The translations under genes and the position numbers were made by a program. Source: Brevibacillus borstelensis (GTDB lineage: Bacteria > Bacillota > Bacilli > Brevibacillales > Brevibacillaceae). Taken from it: a stretch of 34,000 nt of DNA. This document shows, piece by piece, positions 6,178 through 14,509 of the stretch. The notes under the pieces are model-generated. The model saw only the letters and a program-made list of their open reading frames with translations. It had not been told where the DNA came from and did not search any database. Every line of letters starts with the position of its first letter. The first letter of the stretch is position 1. The stretch is taken from the NCBI RefSeq assembly GCF_003710865.1, contig NZ_RHHO01000042.1, forward strand, positions 1 through 34,000, in the 5' to 3' direction.

Positions 6178-7167
6178 TTGGGGAAATTGACCTTGTGGCA
6201 ATTGATGAAAAAAGGCAATAAATCTTCTGCGGCGGCAGCACTGGGTAACACGGGCCTGGCGATCATAAAAGGCATCGCGGCTGCTTTGAGCGGCAGCGGG
6301 GCGATGTTTGCTTCGGCCATGCATTCTGTCGCCGATGCCGTCAACCAAGGATTTGTCTATGCGGGAAGTGTGCTTGCGGAAAAGGAGCCAACTCGTCGAT
6401 TTCCGTCCGGTTTTGGCCGGGTCATCAACATCTTTTGCATGGTGGCTGTAATTGTGGTTACGATCATGGCGTATGAGACGATCTTGGAGGGCTTCCATCT
6501 GCTGGCCCACCCCGTACAGGCTGGACATTTTATACTCAATCTTGTCGTATTGCTCCTGGCTGTTGGCGTAGACGGCTTTATTCTGGTGAAAGCGATGAAG
6601 GAAATCGCCCGAGAGACGAGGACGGAAGCAAAAGGAATGGCTGTTATAAAAGTCGCATTTCAAAATGTTGGGCGTGCGGCGCCTCCGACCCGGCTGGTGT
6701 TTTACGAAGATCTGGTTGCGACATCAGGGGCTTTGCTCGCGTTGCTAGCGGTCATCGTCACCCAGTTGACCCCTGTGAAGGCACTGGACGGCATTGCGAC
6801 GATTCTGATCGGAATCCTGATGGTCTTGGTGGCGTTTAAGGTTGGCTACGACAATATGGTGGGCTTGATCGGCGTGGCCGCTCCTCGCGAGGTGGAGGAT
6901 CGGGTGGCGCGCATTATTTTTCAGGACCCTTCTGTAACGGATATCAATCGGATGAGAATTATGCAAGAAGGGCGCTTTTACCATGTTGAAGTTTATCTGG
7001 AGCTGGTAAAAGGTCTGACGCTTGCGGATGCAGACGATATCAAATTCCGGGTGCGGGACGAGCTGTTGAAGGACCCGGACATTACGGATGTCACGCTGGG
7101 CATTCTGGAGGACAACGACGTCCGCGACTGGCGGCCGGAAAAAGAAGAGCCCCAGCCGGTTCAATAG
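6178..7167 (+). CDS. Cation diffusion facilitator (CDF) family transporter
   Basis: This 329-aa CDF/ZnT-type cation:proton antiporter has about six membrane helices. The metal-site helix carries MHSVADAVNQ (about residue 46), and a second site, YEDLVATSGA (about 178), holds the paired Glu-Asp. These variant residues resemble the SLC30A9/ZNT9 branch rather than classic FieF. The cytoplasmic C-terminal domain (about residues 240-320) has the CDF ferredoxin-like pattern ending in DVTLGILED. TTG 6178 is chosen over ATG 6148 because AGAGGGGG lies 6 bases before it and nothing precedes the ATG. The substrate (Zn, Mn or other) cannot be told. It stands alone between divergent and convergent neighbours. 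Confidence 0.83.
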   Translation: MGKLTLWQLMKKGNKSSAAAALGNTGLAIIKGIAAALSGSGAMFASAMHSVADAVNQGFVYAGSVLAEKEPTRRFPSGFGRVINIFCMVAVIVVTIMAYETILEGFHLLAHPVQAGHFILNLVVLLLAVGVDGFILVKAMKEIARETRTEAKGMAVIKVAFQNVGRAAPPTRLVFYEDLVATSGALLALLAVIVTQLTPVKALDGIATILIGILMVLVAFKVGYDNMVGLIGVAAPREVEDRVARIIFQDPSVTDINRMRIMQEGRFYHVEVYLELVKGLTLADADDIKFRVRDELLKDPDITDVTLGILEDNDVRDWRPEKEEPQPVQ

Positions 7168-7210
7168 AAACGAAGACCCGCCCTGCCGTTCACAAACCTT
7201 CCACGTTTGA

Positions 7211-7253
7211 TGTGATTCCAGTCACAGATGCGGAAAATGCCCCCCTTTATACT
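7211..7253 (+). promoter_or_regulatory. Fnr/Crp-type box and -10 element of hmp
   Basis: TGTGATTCCAGTCACA (7211-7226) is a perfect TGTGA-N6-TCACA palindrome. A -10 element, TATACT (7248-7253), predicts a start near 7260, which puts the box centre at about -41.5, the classic class II activator position. No good -35 is present, as expected for an activated promoter. It probably binds Fnr, induced by low oxygen. Another Crp-family member is possible. Confidence 0.75.
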
Positions 7254-7299
7254 GAGAGTTGTCAAAGAAATTGACCTCAGGAAAGAAGGAGGGCCTAGC

Positions 7300-8520
7300 A
7301 TGCTTAGTCCACAAACCATTGCGATCATCAAATCGACTGTGACTGTCCTCGAGGTGCACGGCAAAGCCATTACAACCAGATTTTACGAAATGATGTTTGC
7401 AAGCCATCCCGAACTTTTGAACATATTCAATCACGCCAATCAAAAGCAAGGCCGTCAGCAAACAGCCCTTGCCAATGCCGTTTATGCGGCGGCTGCCCAT
7501 ATCGACAATCTGGAAGCGATCCTGCCGGCAGTGAAGCAAATCGCCCATAAGCATCGGAGTCTGGGCATCAAGCCGGAGCATTATCCCATCGTCGGGGAGA
7601 ATCTGCTTGCCGCTATCAAGGATGTCCTGGGCGATGCGGCGACCGATGAAATCATCAATGCCTGGGCCGAAGCATATGGTGTCATCGCCGATGCCTTTAT
7701 CAGCGTGGAAGAAGGCATGTACCGGGAAGCCGAGGCAGCAGAGGGGGGCTGGAGAGATTTTCGCGATTTCGTCGTGGTCAAAAAGGAGAAAGAGAGCGCT
7801 GTCGTAACATCTTTCTACCTGAAGCCAAAGGATGGCGGACCGCTTCCTCCCTTCCAGCCTGGCCAGTACATCAGCGTGAAAATGACAGTACCCGGTGAGA
7901 CTCATACGCATATTCGCCAGTACAGCCTGTCCGACAGTCCCGGCAAGGAATATTACCGCATCAGCGTCAAGCGTGAAGACGGAGGAGAGGAGAAACCGGC
8001 TGGAATCGTCTCCTGCTATCTTCACAGTCATGTGCAGGAAGGCGATATCCTGCAAATCAGCGCACCTGCCGGCGATTTCATTCTGGATACGGAAGCCGAC
8101 ACGCCTGTGGTGCTGTTAAGTGGCGGCGTTGGGCTTACGCCGCTGGTGAGCATGCTTCAAACACTAGCGCAGCGTCAACCGAAAAGGCCGGTCATGTTCA
8201 TTCATGCGGCTCGCAACAGTCTGACTCATGCGATGAAGGAGCAGGTAACTCAGCTTGCACGTCGTCATGAAAATGTACGGTCATATGTTCTTTACTCTGA
8301 GCCGACTGAGGAAGACCGCAAGCTCGGCGGCTTTGACAAGGAAGGCCATGTCGATCTGCCATTGCTGCAGTCACTGCTCCCCGATAACCGGGCTGATTTT
8401 TATTTCTGCGGCCCCGTTCCGTTTATGAAAACCGTCTATCGCGCGCTGCAGGAATGGGGAGTACCGCATGAACGCATCCACTACGAGTTTTTTGGTCCAA
8501 TGGGTAGCTTGAATGAATAA
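7300..8520 (+). CDS. hmp: Flavohaemoglobin, nitric oxide dioxygenase
   Basis: This 406-aa protein has the full Hmp layout. The globin domain (1-140) carries Tyr B10 at 29, Gln E7 at 53 and the proximal His at 85 in AHKHRSLGI. The FAD-binding reductase domain contains RQYSLSD, and the NAD domain contains GGVGLTPLVSML and a FCGPVPFM motif. It oxidises NO to nitrate with O2 and NAD(P)H. The start is ATG 7300, 7 bases after AAGGAGGG, not the codon 72 bases upstream, which lies at the promoter. It is a single-gene unit with its own terminator. The Fnr-type box upstream and the nos genes in the same window suggest a denitrifying or microaerobic lifestyle. Confidence 0.95.
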   Translation: MLSPQTIAIIKSTVTVLEVHGKAITTRFYEMMFASHPELLNIFNHANQKQGRQQTALANAVYAAAAHIDNLEAILPAVKQIAHKHRSLGIKPEHYPIVGENLLAAIKDVLGDAATDEIINAWAEAYGVIADAFISVEEGMYREAEAAEGGWRDFRDFVVVKKEKESAVVTSFYLKPKDGGPLPPFQPGQYISVKMTVPGETHTHIRQYSLSDSPGKEYYRISVKREDGGEEKPAGIVSCYLHSHVQEGDILQISAPAGDFILDTEADTPVVLLSGGVGLTPLVSMLQTLAQRQPKRPVMFIHAARNSLTHAMKEQVTQLARRHENVRSYVLYSEPTEEDRKLGGFDKEGHVDLPLLQSLLPDNRADFYFCGPVPFMKTVYRALQEWGVPHERIHYEFFGPMGSLNE

Positions 8521-8556
8521 TTTTTAGTATAAATAAAATGTCCATTGTCTTTTCGC

Positions 8557-8586
8557 CCTCCGCTGCAAAGCGGAGGTATTTTTTTT
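8557..8586 (+). terminator. Terminator of hmp
   Basis: CCTCCGC pairs with GCGGAGG around a 6-base loop and a run of eight T follows, about 40 bases after the hmp stop. Confidence 0.88.
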
Positions 8587-8651
8587 CTTGCAATGCAAGC
8601 TTGCTCTCTCATCTCTCACTTATAATGGATGATTATGGGAGGCGTGATAGT

Positions 8652-9554
8652 GTGCATACAAAAAAACAACTTCTTTGGGCAGACTTGTCGTTACTTTTTA
8701 TAGCTCTTGCCTGGGGCTATACGTTTATCCTGTCCAAGGATCTGCTGACGGAGCTGACACCCTTCGTTTTCACCGGAACGCGCTTCCTCGTCGCGGCTTT
8801 GATCCTGTTGCCGTTTGTTTGGAAACGTCTGAGGTCCGTTAGCCGGGAGGTGTGGATACAAGGAGCGGTTTGCGGAATTGCCTTGTGTGCCGCCTACACC
8901 TTGCAAATCCTGGGGATCGAGAGGACGACACCGGGCAAGGCCGGAGTTATTACAGGAACCAATGTGATTCTCGTTCCATTTTTGTATTTCCTGTGGAGAA
9001 GGCTGCCGGTAAAAAAGGGGGCAGTCATAGGCTCTCTGCTCGCTTTCTCAGGTCTGCTTTGTTTGTCGGGGGAAGGGGAATGGGCCGGGCTGTCGTCGGG
9101 CGATCTGCTCGTGTTCCTCTGTGCCGTCTTTTTTGCGCTGCACATCCTGATGGTCGACCGAGCCTATGAAAAGCACCAGGACATCGATACGCTTGCCTTT
9201 GTGATGATTCAGCTGATGGTTGTGGGCGTGATCGATACGGCGATTGCTGCCGTCAGCGAGCCGATTCCTCATCAGCTCAGCGGGTACGGCTGGTTTGCTT
9301 TCTGGTTTGACTGCCTGATCGGGACGCTTTTGGCCTATGTCGTTCAAATCAAGGCACAACAATTTTCTCCGCCGGTTCACGTGAGCATCCTGCTCTCCTT
9401 GGAAGCGGTTTTTGCCTTTCTTTTCTCCTGGCTCCTGTGGGGAGAACCGCTGACCACTGTCGTAGTGATCGGGGTGGCTCTCATGCTTGCGGGAATCTAC
9501 GTGACGGAGCTGTCAGACCACAAGGAAAAGGCGGATGAAGTGGACCGCATTTGA
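8652..9554 (+). CDS. EamA/DMT-superfamily transporter
   Basis: This 300-aa membrane protein has ten predicted helices and two EamA repeats. It begins ADLSLLFIALAWGYTFILSKD, and the repeat-boundary motif GTNVILVPFLYFLWRR and the second-repeat ending SLEAVFAFLFSWLLWGEPLT are typical. Such proteins export amino acids or other metabolites, and the substrate cannot be inferred. GTG 8652 is chosen because GGGAGG sits 9 bases upstream and a TATAAT -10 (8621-8626) lies between the hmp terminator and this start. Upstream in-frame codons fall inside the terminator. Confidence 0.85.
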   Translation: MHTKKQLLWADLSLLFIALAWGYTFILSKDLLTELTPFVFTGTRFLVAALILLPFVWKRLRSVSREVWIQGAVCGIALCAAYTLQILGIERTTPGKAGVITGTNVILVPFLYFLWRRLPVKKGAVIGSLLAFSGLLCLSGEGEWAGLSSGDLLVFLCAVFFALHILMVDRAYEKHQDIDTLAFVMIQLMVVGVIDTAIAAVSEPIPHQLSGYGWFAFWFDCLIGTLLAYVVQIKAQQFSPPVHVSILLSLEAVFAFLFSWLLWGEPLTTVVVIGVALMLAGIYVTELSDHKEKADEVDRI

Positions 9555-9658
9555 TCAAAATACGTGTATCCATCCTTTATCGGAGGGAGACAAAGCGCAA
9601 TTTTTGCCGTTTTTATCTGGAGCTTTGAAAAATCGGATATACAGGAGCAGCTCTGCAC

Positions 9659-10954
9659 ATGATCAACCAGCGCAAGTGGACCTGGAAGCAGGAAGTGATC
9701 GCAGGTCTTACGACTTTTTTTACGATGGCTTACATTATGGTGGTAAACCCGCTTATTTTGGCCGATGCCGGTTTGCCGTTTGAACAGGGCTTCACCGCAA
9801 CGATCATAGCCACTGTGGCGGGAACCTTGATCATGGGCCTGTGGGCCAATTACCCGATCGCTATCGCGCCGGCTATGGGGCTTAATGCGTATTTCGCCTA
9901 CTCGGTTGTGAAAGCGGAGGGCGCCCTGACGTACACTGTCGCCTTTTCGGCTGTCTTTGTCGCCGGAGTGGTGTTTGTCCTGTTGTCTTTGACGCCGCTT
10001 CGCTCCAAGCTGATCGAAGTGATCCCCGATAATCTCAAATACGCCATTACGGCCGGGATCGGTTTGTTTATTACTTTTATCGGTCTGCGCTTAACAGGGC
10101 TTGTCACTGATCACCCGACCAATCTGGTCGCGTTGGGCGACCTTCACTCTCCGCAAGTTGTCCTGGCCTTGATCGGGCTCGGTGTCACGCTTGTATTTTT
10201 ATCGCTCAATCTGAACGGTGCGCTTTTTTTCGGAATGGTGGTCACCGGACTGCTGGCTTGCCTGAATGGGCAGCTAACTTTTGAAAAAGGACTCATTTCC
10301 ACTCCTTCACTGCCGAATGGTTTGATCGTTTTAAGCCCGATTCAGGCTTTTTCTGATGTGGCCAGCTACGGATTGTACGCTGTCGTTTTCTCCTTTTTGC
10401 TGGTTACCTTGTTTGATACGACTGGAACTGTGCTCGGAGTGAGCAGGCAAGCGGGATTACTGGTGGACAACAAGCTTCCCCGGGCAGAGAGGGCGCTGGT
10501 TGCGGATTCCGCTGCTACACTGATCGGCTCCGTATTCGGAACCAGTCCGACGTCCGCCTACATCGAGTCGGCCTCAGGGGTAGCGGCAGGAGGACGCACG
10601 GGAGTCACAGCGGTAGTGGTGGCGCTCCTGTTTGGAATCGCAGCGTTTTTTGGCCCTCTGGTGGGTGCCGTATCAGGGATTTCTGCGATTACTTCTCCGG
10701 CGCTCGTCGTGGTAGGCTCCATGATGCTGGGCAATGTCCGCTATATCGATTGGGATGCGATGGACGAGTCTTTCCCCGCCTTTCTCGTCATCGTCAGCAT
10801 GCCGCTCACCTCCAGCATCGCGACGGGGATCGCGCTCGGGTTTATTTCCTACCCGCTGATGAAGGTGTTGAAAGGGAAATGGAGAGAAGTGCATCTCCTT
10901 GTTTATATTTTTGCTATCCTGTTTATTTATCAGCTTGCATTCTTGCCGCATTAA
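9659..10954 (+). CDS. AzgA-family (NCS2) hypoxanthine/guanine/adenine permease
   Basis: This 431-aa permease has the AzgA signature GLTTFFTMAYIMVVNP near the N-terminus, AIAPAMGLNAYF in the third helix, and LFDTTGTVLG and GTSPTSAYIESASG in the central substrate region. Members import purine bases by proton symport (PbuG and PbuO in Bacillus). ATG 9659 has AGGAG 11 bases upstream. The 104-base gap before it has no purine riboswitch that I can find, unlike pbuG of B. subtilis. It ends in a bidirectional terminator shared with the convergent EamA gene. Confidence 0.9.
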   Translation: MINQRKWTWKQEVIAGLTTFFTMAYIMVVNPLILADAGLPFEQGFTATIIATVAGTLIMGLWANYPIAIAPAMGLNAYFAYSVVKAEGALTYTVAFSAVFVAGVVFVLLSLTPLRSKLIEVIPDNLKYAITAGIGLFITFIGLRLTGLVTDHPTNLVALGDLHSPQVVLALIGLGVTLVFLSLNLNGALFFGMVVTGLLACLNGQLTFEKGLISTPSLPNGLIVLSPIQAFSDVASYGLYAVVFSFLLVTLFDTTGTVLGVSRQAGLLVDNKLPRAERALVADSAATLIGSVFGTSPTSAYIESASGVAAGGRTGVTAVVVALLFGIAAFFGPLVGAVSGISAITSPALVVVGSMMLGNVRYIDWDAMDESFPAFLVIVSMPLTSSIATGIALGFISYPLMKVLKGKWREVHLLVYIFAILFIYQLAFLPH

Positions 10955-10965
10955 GGCAGATGCGA

Positions 10966-11015
10966 AAAGCGCCCTCTTCCTGCTCAAGACAGGGGAGAGG
11001 GCGCTTTGCTTTTTC
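10966..11015. terminator. Bidirectional terminator between the purine permease and EamA gene
   Basis: A 12-bp perfect stem, AAAGCGCCCTCT with AGAGGGCGCTTT, serves convergent genes. The downstream side has TTTGCTTTTT. The stem overlaps the last codons of the minus-strand gene. Confidence 0.82.
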
Positions 11016-11874
11016 CGCGGTGGCGTGCCCACTCAGGCAGCACCATTCCGAGCAGGATGACGACCACGCCAAGCCATTGCAGCAGGCTGACAGACTCCTG
11101 CAGGATGAGGTAGGAAGAAAAGACGGCCGTCGGCAGCTCCGCAGCTCCCAGGATTCCGGCCATCCCCGGACCGGTGTGCGGGACTCCGAAAGTAAAGCAA
11201 ACAGTCGGGACAAACACGCCGAACAAGGCGAGCAGAAACACATATCCAAACAGGCCTTCCCACAGCACGCCGCTGGTGAGAAAGGCTGGTGGGTAGATAA
11301 GAAATATGAGCAGCATAGAGCCAGTCGACATAAAAGATGTACGAATCCAGGGATTCACGTCGGCAGCCGCTTTTCCGCTAAAAAAGATAAACAAGGTGTA
11401 CGAAACGGCAGCCAAAAGCCCAAAGATGACACCGACGAGCGAAAATTCGCTGATTCCTTTGTCCAGCACACCCCCGGCCAAAAGCGTGCCCGCGAGCAGC
11501 AGAACGAGTGAAAACAAGGTGGGCGCAGAAGGTTTTTTGCGTGTGAGGATGGTCTCCAGCAAGACGCCCATCCAGGTAAACTGAAACAGCAGAACAATCG
11601 CAATAGAAGCGGGTATATGCTGCAAGGCGTTGTAGTAGAGCAAACCGGTGGAGCCGACCGGAAGTCCAGCAGCCAAAAGCAGAAGAATACGCTTGAGAGG
11701 CGGCTTATGGCGCAGGGCAAAGAGGGCCGGTATCCACGTTAGTACGAAACCAAAAAAGATCTGCCCGCCTACTACTTCCGCCGGTGAATATCCTTGTCCG
11801 TAGGCCAGCTTGACAATCGTCGACAAAATTCCATAGCTGCATGCGCCCAAAAAGACAAGCAGAATGTATCGCAT
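10984..11874 (-). CDS. EamA/DMT-superfamily transporter
   Basis: This 296-aa protein has ten hydrophobic helices in two EamA halves (first LLVFLGACSYGILSTIVKLAYG, second VGVIFGLLAAVSYTLFIFFSG). It ends with a basic tail, RHRGKSK. ATG 11874 is preceded by GGAGTT at about 9 bases. It is not closely similar to the other EamA protein at 8652, so this is not a recent duplication. The substrate is unknown. It stands alone and shares its terminator with the purine permease gene. The 297-base gap upstream (11875-12171) holds its promoter region and no gene I can support. Confidence 0.85.
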   Translation of the reverse strand: MRYILLVFLGACSYGILSTIVKLAYGQGYSPAEVVGGQIFFGFVLTWIPALFALRHKPPLKRILLLLAAGLPVGSTGLLYYNALQHIPASIAIVLLFQFTWMGVLLETILTRKKPSAPTLFSLVLLLAGTLLAGGVLDKGISEFSLVGVIFGLLAAVSYTLFIFFSGKAAADVNPWIRTSFMSTGSMLLIFLIYPPAFLTSGVLWEGLFGYVFLLALFGVFVPTVCFTFGVPHTGPGMAGILGAAELPTAVFSSYLILQESVSLLQWLGVVVILLGMVLPEWARHRGKSKAPSPLS

Positions 11875-12171
11875 AGGTATGTAACTCCTTACAGTGTGTT
11901 TGTACTTTGCTAGGATAATACGAATATTTCCTTTTGTCTATGTATGGAAAATTTGATGGCAAAAAAATCCGTTCAATCAACAAATAACAGGTTTATTGTC
12001 CACTCCAAGGTGGAAGGTATTGAAGTGTCACCGAATATTGGCAGCAAACCAGATTCAGTTTGTCAAACAGAGCGGGCATCTCCTTTTCATAGCGTATGCT
12101 TGGAGGACAGGAGATATCCTTTTGCCAAAGTGTCGTCGCAGCCAAAAAACTGACTGAGAAGGGGGAGGCTC

Positions 12172-13938
12172 ATGTTTTCTAAAGCAAAAGATCGAATATT
12201 TGCAGCCTTGCTGTTTTTGTGCCTGATCCCCATCATCCTCGTCAGCCTGGTCAACTATCATGCGGCGAAAAAGGCGCTGTTTGAACAGTACTCGACAAAC
12301 ATCCGGGAACACATGCGCCGCCTTGACGACCAACTTTCCCTCTACTCGATGGTAGGGCAACGGGAACTGGACAAGCTGGCGGAAAAATTGTCAGCCCCGA
12401 TCAATTCCGGCAAGCTCATCATGCCTCCAGGCAGAGGCCATCCCCCCTCCACTCCGACTGCTGAGACAGCGGCCGTACTTGAAGCTTTTACCGAAATTCA
12501 GAAAAAACACGCAAACTCGCGAAATATTTGTCTGATCGGCATTGATGGGACCTCCCTCTTCTTGCTGCCGAAAAACGGGGGAAGTGAAAGCGACCCGCGA
12601 GGATGGGATGTTTACCATCATACGTTGAGGGACGGGCAGGGCCATTTTCATATTATGAAGAGCGACGGTCGGGAAGGAGAGAGCTGGTGGACCTCCCGTC
12701 TGATAAAGGATGACCAGGGCAGGCTTTTTGGGGTTCTGGCGATAGAGTGGAATGCCAAACAAATCAACAAATGGCTGCAGAAAGATATCCGACCGACCAA
12801 TACGACGCTGCTCATCTTTTCCAGAGGCAATATGCTGCTTTTTGGAGACAAGGACGGAACCGACAGGGAAGACTGGACGGGTCAGGAATATTCTTCGGTG
12901 CTCCAAGCGCTGCAGGAAGGTACCGGAAAAGAAGTCATTCCGTTCATTCATGGAAATGAAGAAATGCACCTGTTTCACTACATGTCGCCTGTATCGGGAT
13001 ACACCTACGTAGAGCTCCTGCCGAACAGTGCGATTGACCAACAGCTAAATCCGCTGAAAGAGATCTTTTGGGTGGTCACGATTCTGGTGGTGTTGTTGGC
13101 GGTGATCATTACCCGGCGGGTGGCCAAGTGGATTGACAGACCGATCCGTTCCCTGGTCGAGGCGACGGAAGCCTTGCAGCAGGGCGATTTCTCCATACGG
13201 GTAAAAAAACACGGGCTGCAGGAGATATCTCAGCTTGAGGATAAATTTAATCAAATGGCCTCACAGCTTCAGACGCTGATCCAACGCGAGCGGGATTACA
13301 TGCAGACAGGGCTCGATCAAATCGTCCGGAGCTTCTATCTGGCCGTTGAAATGAAGGACCCATATACCGCGGGGCACAGTGAACGCGTCACGGAATATGC
13401 GCTGATTATCTACGATCATATGGACGAACGAAAAAAAGCGGAATTTTCCCGTGATGACCTTCGTTTTGCAGGGTTGATGCACGATATTGGCAAGGTGGCG
13501 ATACCTGATCGCGTCCTGCTCAAAGACGGAAAGCTGACGGACGAGGAGTATGAATTGATCAAGCTGCATGCCTCGATCGGCGCGAATATCGTCAATCAAA
13601 TCGTAAGTCTTGCCCACGTGAGCCCTGGTGTCCGCCATCATCATGAGAGGTGGGACGGCAGGGGGTACCCGGACAGGCTGGCGGAAAAGGATATCCCGCT
13701 GATGGGGAGAATTTTGGCAGTTGCCGATACCTTTGATGCGATGACTTCAACTCGTTCTTACCGAAAAGCGCTTTCCATGGAGGAAGCTCATGCCGAGATC
13801 CTCCGCTGCGCCAGCACCCAGTTTGATCCGGAAATCGTTCAGGTGTTCAGCAAGGCTTACAAAGCAGGTTGTTTCCATAGAAACAAGCTTCCATCCTACA
13901 CCAACCAAAGCGATCTGCCGGCAGCTGCACAAGCCTGA
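12172..13938 (+). CDS. Membrane sensor with Cache-like, HAMP and HD-GYP domains (cyclic-di-GMP phosphodiesterase)
   Basis: The 588-aa protein starts with a membrane helix (about 9-27), has an extracellular double-Cache-like sensor (about 30-295), a second helix (about 297-318), a HAMP linker (about 320-375) and an HD-GYP domain (about 380-560). The catalytic HDIGK lies near 437, followed by HHHERWDGRGYP near 490, so the GYP motif and the metal ligands are intact. It should sense an outside signal and hydrolyse c-di-GMP to control motility, biofilm or sporulation. ATG 12172 has GGGGGAGG 5 bases upstream. Its stop is only 35 bases before the SRP RNA promoter, with no terminator between. Confidence 0.9.
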   Translation: MFSKAKDRIFAALLFLCLIPIILVSLVNYHAAKKALFEQYSTNIREHMRRLDDQLSLYSMVGQRELDKLAEKLSAPINSGKLIMPPGRGHPPSTPTAETAAVLEAFTEIQKKHANSRNICLIGIDGTSLFLLPKNGGSESDPRGWDVYHHTLRDGQGHFHIMKSDGREGESWWTSRLIKDDQGRLFGVLAIEWNAKQINKWLQKDIRPTNTTLLIFSRGNMLLFGDKDGTDREDWTGQEYSSVLQALQEGTGKEVIPFIHGNEEMHLFHYMSPVSGYTYVELLPNSAIDQQLNPLKEIFWVVTILVVLLAVIITRRVAKWIDRPIRSLVEATEALQQGDFSIRVKKHGLQEISQLEDKFNQMASQLQTLIQRERDYMQTGLDQIVRSFYLAVEMKDPYTAGHSERVTEYALIIYDHMDERKKAEFSRDDLRFAGLMHDIGKVAIPDRVLLKDGKLTDEEYELIKLHASIGANIVNQIVSLAHVSPGVRHHHERWDGRGYPDRLAEKDIPLMGRILAVADTFDAMTSTRSYRKALSMEEAHAEILRCASTQFDPEIVQVFSKAYKAGCFHRNKLPSYTNQSDLPAAAQA

Positions 13939-13972
13939 GGGGGAGATTCCCTCTTTTGGTTGGCTTTACGCC

Positions 13973-14001
13973 TTGCGATTACACCTTATCTTTGGTATGC
14001 T
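13973..14001 (+). promoter_or_regulatory. Promoter of the SRP RNA gene
   Basis: -35 TTGCGA (13973-13978) and -10 TATGCT (13996-14001) are spaced by 17 bp. The predicted start, about 14008, coincides with the 5' end of the folded RNA. Confidence 0.8.
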
Positions 14002-14008
14002 TATGCTA

Positions 14009-14274
14009 CCGTGCTAGACGGGGAGGTTGCGGTGCCCTGTAACCTGCAATCCGCAATAGCAGGGTTGAATTCCTATCAGAGGTCTTCTCATGTGAGGCTG
14101 CCTTATGATGGCGGTGTTGAGGAGCGGGTCCTGTGCAACGTGAACCCATGAACCTGGTCAGGTCCGGAAGGAAGCAGCCATAAGTGGATCATCGCGTGTG
14201 CCGCAGGGTAGCCTGTTCTGAGCTGTAGTCATAAGTAACGCTTGGATGGGGACGATCGACGATAGGTGCACGGT
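14009..14274 (+). ncRNA. ffs: Signal recognition particle RNA, long Bacillus type (scRNA)
   Basis: This is an RNA of about 266 nt with the Alu domain of Bacillus scRNA (GGGAGGTTGCGGTGCCCTGT near the 5' end) and the universal domain IV that binds Ffh (GGTCAGGTCCGGAAGGAAGC at 14158-14177, with GCCGCAGGG opposite). The ends pair through CCGTGC and GCACGG, which sets the limits to within a few bases. It lies just before dnaX apart from the inserted kinase, as in Bacillus. Confidence 0.96.
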
Positions 14275-14299
14275 ATATAATATAAATAATGAAGAACAG

Positions 14300-14334
14300 A
14301 CGGTATGTTCCTGAGCGGATCGTACCGTTTTTTA
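14300..14334 (+). terminator. Terminator of the SRP RNA
   Basis: ACGGTATG pairs with CGTACCGT (one G-T), with a further TCC-GGA inside after one mismatch, and TTTTTTA follows. Confidence 0.85.
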
Positions 14335-14509
14335 TTTAGCCATAGACTGCCATGAGCCGTTCATGACAATTTTTGTTGCTTTCTGGCGATCTCTAGCGAA
14401 AACATTTCCGGTAAAAATCGGTTGTTCCGGAAGGTTATTCCCATTTTTTGACGAAATTGTACGTGAACGGCAGACGCTTGAAAAATGCTAAGGTCAGGGG
14501 GGACAAGCT

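Noticed and set aside
9555..9658. Purine riboswitch before the purine permease
   Set aside because: None of the conserved loop or junction sequences are present.
11944..12153. 69-aa frame before the HD-GYP gene
   Set aside because: No Shine-Dalgarno site, no recognisable domain, and composition like the surrounding non-coding DNA.
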